Shown one piece after another: positions 57,480 to 64,000 of a stretch of DNA of 64,000 nucleotides. Where the stretch lies: contig NC_092676.1 of NCBI RefSeq assembly GCF_964355755.1, positions 3,144,288 through 3,208,287 of the forward strand, given 5' to 3'. Below the pieces are notes generated by a model. That model was not told where the DNA came from. It saw only the letters and a list, made by a program, of their open reading frames with translations, and searched no databases. Origin of the DNA: Antedon mediterranea (taxonomy: Eukaryota; Echinodermata; Crinoidea; Comatulida; Antedonidae). A program made the translations under genes and the position numbers. Positions within the stretch are counted from its first letter, which is position 1, and each line of letters begins with the position of its first letter.

Positions 57480-60400
57480 AATTCAATATATATTGCGTTA
57501 TCATCATCTTATAGAGTCATAGTAACTAGTTATGTCAAACAATAAAAGGGTCGAAATTTGGTAATTTTTCGAAAAAAGGGATTTTTTTTTTAAATGGCCA
57601 AAATACCAACCTTTTAAAATTCAATTATTATGCCATATATGCACATATATTGCGTTATCATCATCATCAGAGTAACTAGATATGTCAAAAAATAAAAATG
57701 GTCAAAATTTGGGCATTTTTCGAAAAAAAAAATCCCTGTACAGGGATTTTTTTTTCAGAAAATGGCAAAATTTCGACCCTTTTATTTTTCGACAAAACTG
57801 TGTAATATGGCTTTATAAGTTGTTGCAAAGCAATATATGCGCACATATAGCCATTTGATCGCATAAATATTGAATTTTAAAAAGTCGATATTTTGGGCAT
57901 TTTACAAAAAAATTCCTGTACTATAGTAAGGGATTTTTTAAAAAAATGGCAAAATTTGGACCTTTTTATTTTTCGACAAAACTGTGTAATATGGCTCTAT
58001 AAGTTGTTGCAAATCAATATATGCGCACATATAGCAATATTATCGCATAATAATTGAATTTTAAAAAGTCGATATTTTGGGCATTTTTAAAAAAAATCCC
58101 TGTACTATAGTAAGGGATTTTTTAAAAAAATGGCAAAATTTCGACCTTTTAATTTTTCGACAAAACTGTGTAATATGGCTCTATAAGTTGTTGCAAATCA
58201 ATATATGCGCACATATAGCAATATTATCACATAATAATTGAATTTTAAAGGTCGATATTTTGGGCCTTTTTCCGAAAAAAATCTCTGTACTATTAGTACA
58301 GGGATTTTTTCCAGAAAATGGCAAAATTTCGACCTTTCTATTTTTCGACAAAACTGTGTAATATGGCTCTATAAGTTGTTGCAAATCAATATATGCGCAC
58401 ATATAGCAATATTATCGCATAATAATTGAATTTTAAAAAGTCGATATTTTGGGCATTTTTAAAAAAAATCCCTGTACTATAGTAAGGGATTTTTTAAAAA
58501 AATGGCAAAATTTCGACCTTTTAATTTTTCGACAAAACTGTGTAATATGGCTCTATAAGTTGTTGCAAATCAATATATGCGCACATATAGCAATATTATC
58601 GCATAATAATTGAATTTTAAAGGTCGATATTTTGGGCCTTTTTCCGAAAAAATCTCTGTACTATTAGTACAGGGATTTTTTCCAGAAAATGGCAAAATTT
58701 CGACCTTTTTATTTTTAGACAAAACTGTGTAATATGGCTTTATAAGTTGTTGCAAAGCAATATATGCGTACAAATAGCGATATCATCGCATAAATATTGA
58801 ATTTTAAAAATTCGATATTTTTGGCATTTTTCAAAAAAATCCCGGTACTATAGTAAGGGATTTTTTACAAAAATGGCAAAATTTCGACCTTTTTATTTTT
58901 CGACAAAACTGTGTAATATGGCTCTATAAGTTGTTGCAAATCAATATATGCGCACATATAGCGATATTATCGCATAATTATTGAATTTTAAAGAGTCGAT
59001 ATTTTGGGAATTTTTCGAAAAAATCCCTGTACTATAGTAAGGGATTTTTTTCAGAAAATGGCAAAATTTCGACCTTTCTATTTTTCGACAAAACTGTGTA
59101 ATATGGCTCTATAAGTTGTTGCAAAGCAATATATGCGCACAAATAGCGATATTATCGCATAAATATTGAATTTTAAAAAGTCGATATTTTGGGCATTATT
59201 CGAAAAAATCCCTGTACTATAGTAAGAGATTTTTTACAAAAATGGCAAAATTTCGACCTTTTTATTTTTCGACAAAACTGTGTAATGGCTCTATAAGTTG
59301 TTGCAAAGCAATATATGCGCACAAATAGCGATATTATCGCATAAATATTGAATTTTAAAAAGTCGATATTGTTGGCATTTTTTGAAAAAATCCCTGTACT
59401 AATAGTAAGGGATTTTTTCAAAATTATGGCTCTATAAGTTGTTGCAAAGCAATATATGCGCACATACAGCAATATTATCGCATAATAATTGAATTTTAAA
59501 AGGTCGATATTTTGGGCCTTTTTCCGAAAAGATCTCTGTACTATTAGTAGGCCTACAGGGATTTTTTCTAGAAAATGGCAAAATTTTGACCTTTTTATTT
59601 TTCGACAAAACTGTGTAATATGGCTCTATAAGTGCTTGCAAATCAATATATGCGCACATATAGCAATATTATCGCATAATAATTGAATTTTAAAAGGTCG
59701 ATATTTTGAGCATTTTTCGAAAAAATCCCTGTACTATAGTAAGGGATTTTTTACAAAAATTGCAAAATTTCGACCTTTTTATTTTTCGACAAAACTGTGT
59801 AATATGGCTCTATAAGTTGTTGCAAAGCAATATATGCGCACATATAGCAATATTATCGCATAATAATTGAATTTTAAAGGTCGATATTTTGGGCCTTTTT
59901 CCGAAAAAATCTCTGTACTATTAGTACAGGGATTTTTTCCAGAAAATGGCAAAATTTCGACCTTTTTATTTTTCGACAAAACTGTGTAATATGGCTCTAT
60001 AAGTTGTTGCAAAGCAATATATGCGCACAAATAGCGATGTTATCGCATAAATATTGAATTTCAAAAAGTCGATATTTTGGGCATTTTTCGAAAAAATCCC
60101 TGTACTATAGTAAGGGATTTTTTACAAAAATTGCAAAATTTCGACCTTTTTATTTTTCGACAAAACTGTGTAATATGGCTCTATAAATTGTTGCAAAGCA
60201 ATATATGCGCACAAATAGCGATATTATCGCAAAAATATTGAATTTTAAAAAGTCGATATTTTTGGCATTTTTAAAAAAAATCCCTGTACTATAGTAAGGG
60301 ATTTTTTACAAAAATGGCAAAAATTTCGACCTTTTTATTTTTCGACAAAACTGTGTAATATGGCTCTATAAGTTGTTGCAAAGTAATATATGCGCACATA

Positions 60401-61130
60401 TAGCGATATTATCGCATAATTATTGAATTTTATAAAGTCGATATTTTGGGAATTTTTCGAAAAAATCCCTGTACTATAGTAAGGGATTTTTTCAAAATTA
60501 TGGCTCTATAGGCCTAAGTTGTTGCAAAGCAATATATGCGCACATACAGCAATATTATCGCATAATAATTGAATTTGATATTTTTGGCATTTTCCGAAAA
60601 AATTCTTGTACTATAGTAAGGGATTTTTTACAAAAATGGCAAAAATTTCGACCTTTTTATTTTTCGACAAAGCTGTGTAATATGGCTCTATAAGTTGTTG
60701 CAAAGTAATATATGCGCACATATAGCGATATTATCGCATAATTATTGAATTTTAAAGAGTCGATATTTTGGGAATTTTTCGAAAAAATCCCTGTACTATA
60801 GTAAGGGATTTTTTTCAGAAAATGGCAAAATTTCGACCCTTTTATTTTTCGACAAAACTGTGTAATATGGCTCTATAAGTTGTTGCAAAGCAATATATGC
60901 GCACATATAGCGATATTATCGCATAATTATTGAATTTTATAAAGTCGATATTTTGGGAATTTTTCAAAATTATGGCTCTATAAGTTGTTGCAAAGCAATA
61001 TATGCGCACATACAGCAATATTATCGCATAATAATTGAATTTGATATTTTTGGCATTTTCCGAAAAAATTCCTGTACTAATAGTACAGGGATTTTTTCAG
61101 AAAATGGCAACATTTCTACCATTTTATTTT
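57480..61130. repeat. ~183-bp satellite array, copy B
   Basis: About 18 units of 180-190 bp with TTTTTCGACAAAACTGTG, ATGGCTCTATAAGTTGTTGC, AATATATGCGCACA and TATTATCGCATAA. Most contain a hairpin AAAAATCCCT-gtactatagt-AAGGGATTTTT. Some units are truncated (59415, 60490, 60966). Short minus-strand ORFs (ICAHI, LCNNL, FVEK-like repeats) are by-products. Confidence 0.95.
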
Positions 61131-61452
61131 TCTTGTTAAAGCCTCATTTTACTTTGTTCATAATATAAACTATTTTCTTTATATTATATCTATTTACATT
61201 TCAGTTTTTAAAATACATGGCCAACCAATCATCGATTGTTATTTTGACCAATTAGATCCTTTCTAGTATGATTATGTTATTTATGTTTGTTGGTGTTGTT
61301 ACACATAATAAGAAAGAAGGAATATAACATGAATGGTTTCTGATAGAAAATTGCGTTATTTTTACATTATGATTGTGGAGATAAAACGGAAATTCAACTG
61401 TAATTTTTTTTAATGCAATTATTCCACTTATTTTAAATGTAAACTGCTGTCC

Positions 61453-61453
<1 letters not shown>

Positions 61454-61486
<33 letters not shown>

Positions 61487-61762
61487 CCTGGATTTATATA
61501 GCGCCTAATGTTGGAAAACGTCTAAGCGCTGAACATTATTACCCTGGTCATTTCTGCATCAATTATGTATGGAAACATACTCCCATAATGCAGCTAGTTA
61601 CCAGCGCAAAGTTTTGTCTTGATCTAACCGGACACCCATTTATACACCTGGGTAGAGAGGCAAACGTAAGTAAAGTGACTTGCCTAAGGATAAACACAAT
61701 GCGGCAGAGTTGGATTCGAACCATGCTCTCACGATCAGTAGTCCACTGCGCCACACACCCTC
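61454..61762 (-). mobile_element. tRNA-derived SINE with (ATT)n tail
   Basis: Read on the minus strand: tRNA-like head with A-box-like GTGGCGCAGTGGACTACTGA and B box GGTTCGAATCC, then a body with CTTACGTTTGCC, TGTATAAATGGGTGTCCGG and AGCGCTTAGACGTT, then the 3' end GGCGCTATATAAATCCAGG followed by (ATT)9-10. A fragment of the same family is at 35708-35800. Confidence 0.85.
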
Positions 61763-61764
61763 AT

Positions 61765-62077
61765 AACAGGGGAAAAAATTGTGGAATAATTCCGAAATAT
61801 CTGGTGCATCAGAAGCGCAGCTTAATATTGTAAAGTCAAGTAACATATCGATTTACAATTAAGTCCCCACTTGACTTACTTAAACAAGAATGTACGTATG
61901 ACAGATAACTTGACCAACCACTACAAATCACACGAGAACGCGACAGTTTGGATGATCCATCGTCTAACTGACAAACTGACTGACCGATACGCTTTTGAAT
62001 GATGCATAAAACACTCTCTATTATGTATTATGAATAAATCAAATATATATAGCGATATTCTAACGGTAACAAAAAGA
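61765..62077. other. 3' flank of the OATP gene
   Basis: Mostly non-coding. Includes a fragment (GCGACAGTTTGGATGATCCA near 61938) of the fold-back MITE at 9638-9797. I did not identify a confident poly(A) signal. Confidence 0.4.
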
Positions 62078-63967
62078 TTATATATAAATAGCTGCTGGAC
62101 ACTCGTCTCTTTGGGGAGACGCGTGCGCACTGGATCGTCTCTTGAATCCATTTTGTTCTAATATTTCTCCATTCGCTCTTTTGTTAAACACTGCTGTACT
62201 CTCGGGTAATGCGGTTACTGGTAACGACAGACGCCGGTTAGAATTGATTTCTGTGAATGTCATTGGTCTACGCTTACCTAATTGTTGTTTTCCAAAATAG
62301 TTGTCAGAAAAAACTTCCGGGTCGGGAAGCTTTTGCTCATTAAAAACTTCCGGGTCGGGAAGCATTTGCTGGCTTGTGTATGGGCGCATGCTCATTGGTT
62401 TGCTTTTAGATTTGATGTCATCGATTGTCGAGTACACGTCTTCTCTGGTGTATGGCTGCATACGATATGAATCAATTTCCGTTGTGGATCTATCAGGCTG
62501 AGATTGTGATCTACGGTAAAGTGACGATTTAGCTGGATTTGTTCTTTTTACGGTTGCATAAACTGGTGTAGTCATCTGAGTAGGTATATTAACTAAATCG
62601 ATTATGTCATCTGGTGTTGTGTCAAATCCTTCTCTTACGGCCCATCCATTGGTATTGTCGTGTTCTCTGATGTCATACACATTGCCCTGCTTTCTGATGT
62701 CATCACTGCCCATACTACTCCGTTCAACATGTAAAACTTTTCCATCATCAGGGTGTTCAGATATAGCTGTGAGGTGCTTGTTTATGTTTGTTCTGTTAAC
62801 TAATCTTGGGACAGGGATAGGTTTAACAGAGTCGGTAGCACCGCCCAAAGCAGGCTCAGACACTGAACGACTTATCGTGCGTATAGGTTTGTCATCATCA
62901 GGCACTGTCCATTTTAGCTTAGCCGGCGCCTTTTTGTCAACGCCATGTTGATCAATGGAATCTGCAGACGTTGATGGCCGTTCATCACTTTCACTACCGA
63001 TTTCATGAAGGCTTGTGGTGCTACCTTGCACAGGCATTAACCACTTCAATTTACTAGTATTTGTTGGAGGCGCAGTACTAACTACTTTTACAGCGTCTAC
63101 CTCATTTTCAATAACAGGTACTGTTGGTTTAAATTTACTAATCACTTTGACGTCGTCTGGTTTAGGTAATGTTGTCACAATGTGAACATTATCAATGAAA
63201 ATAGGAATAACCGTTTTAGACTCTTCTGGGTTTATTCCATTTGTCGACTGGCTAACGTTATTGACAACCTTAGATGAAGGCTTCACCACATCACCATTTG
63301 CCGATGAAGCATCATCAAAACCGTAATTAATCTGGGCCAATGAATTCCTATCCCATGTTACTCGTTTCTTTTTGTTTAGATCATTCTTGATTTCTAATTT
63401 CTTCTCATCGTCGTTTTGCCAGTTTGGCCGTGCGGCTACAAGCGTTCGCCAACATATTAAGTTGCATATTACACTGACTGTTTTTAGAGCTACAGTGACT
63501 CCGAAAAATGCTAGCCTAAAATCATCCAAGTTGTAAATTGAACACGAACCTTTCTCACCGCACGTTTTCTCCCAGAAAATACAACTAGAGTCGATTGCAG
63601 CTCCGAATATAAGAGGCGCTGGAATCATACCTATAAGAAAACAATCAAAGATGCAACTTGAATGAGTGTGTCACAATTGTAAAAAGTATTTATATATTTT
63701 TTTTATTGAAATGAGGACGGCAGGAATGCATCGTTATATCCATCTACACTGTTCTTTGGTTCCCACACAAGGACGCCGTATGCGCAAAGACATATAATTT
63801 ATCTAACTTTTCTGATAAACTGTGATTGGTCTAATTTCTGGCATAGCGTGTACTGTACGTCATAGCTTTGCCTAGAAAGCATAACCTCAATCTGAAACTT
63901 ACCGAATAATCGCATAAAGATTTCTCGCATACCAATTGCCATAGCCTTGTCATCTTCATCTACAGAT
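62078..63967 (-). CDS. Solute carrier organic anion transporter (OATP/SLCO) C-terminal exons, 5' partial
   Basis: Exon 63967-63903 (CAG acceptor, GTAAGT donor) encodes SVDEDDKAMAIGMREIFMRL. The last exon is 63630-62078 (TATAG acceptor) and joins as G|GT to give FG-MIPAPLIFGAAIDSSCIF. This is followed by WEKTCGEKGSCSIYNLDDFR and a final membrane segment (LAFFGVTVALKTVSVICNL). The order EDKA-A-G, IPxPxxFGxxID, C-W, CG-x-x-G-x-C-x-x-Y is the end of the 12-TM SLCO fold (sodium-independent uptake of organic anions at the plasma membrane). The cytoplasmic tail is unusually long (about 430 residues), Ser/Thr/Pro-rich, and holds a duplicated LPDPEVF motif and two VY[AS]T motifs. It ends AAIYI, compatible with a class II PDZ ligand. 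Earlier exons lie right of the window. Confidence 0.9.
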
Positions 63968-64000
63968 CTGAAAGACAACACACCATAGACCTAATTGTTA

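Overview
The window is AT-rich animal nuclear DNA from an invertebrate deuterostome, most likely an echinoderm. That placement is an inference. It rests on spliced genes with short symmetric exons, a relaxin-receptor/GRL101-type LRR receptor with an SRCR relic, tRNA-derived SINEs with the 'GCGCTATATAAATCC + (ATT)n' tail, and abundant satellites and fold-back transposons. I could not compare it with any database.

Layout. 1-3720: end of a composite satellite/promoter block (83-bp satellite, about 1 kb core with a signal-peptide exon, 57-bp satellite, diverged 183-bp satellite). It is paralogous to 51390-61130. 3720-22900: gene-poor and repeat-rich. It holds minisatellites (18, 30 and 35 bp), MITEs, a duplicated block with two tRNA-Val(AAC)-like genes, and a 3.2-kb long-TIR DNA transposon carrying a broken multi-exon gene (16040-19271). 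22946-24807: a four-exon SAT1-like N-acetyltransferase gene, intact except for one in-frame stop at codon 35. 26873-52558 (minus strand): a large leucine-rich-repeat G-protein-coupled receptor gene. 56680-61130: a LINE fragment and a large 183-bp satellite. 62078-63967 (minus strand): the last two exons of an OATP/SLCO transporter whose 5' part lies beyond the right edge.

The receptor gene is the centre of interest. Hand splicing gives a signal-peptide exon, a cysteine-rich LRRNT exon, a ladder of LRR exons (mostly 72 nt) and micro-exons, then a terminal exon with the hinge and 7TM domain. All junction phases agree and the total is 2595 nt (865 codons including the stop). Ten of the LRR exons belong to one recently amplified subfamily. 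Within it, almost every nucleotide difference falls in the three codons encoding exposed residues of the LRR beta-strand (x-L-x-x-N). The Leu and Asn codons and the rest of each exon are essentially identical, and I see no synonymous difference. Three of the exons sit in essentially identical 601-bp tandem units. This resembles VLR-like diversification of a receptor's ligand-binding face, but in a GPCR.

A second copy of the signal-peptide exon at 2003-2150 suggests a sister receptor gene just left of the window, so the locus is probably a tandem receptor array. Paralogous introns in the LRR ladder also provide empty sites that define three insertions: a 713-bp TIR element, a 2.96-kb fold-back element and a LINE fragment.
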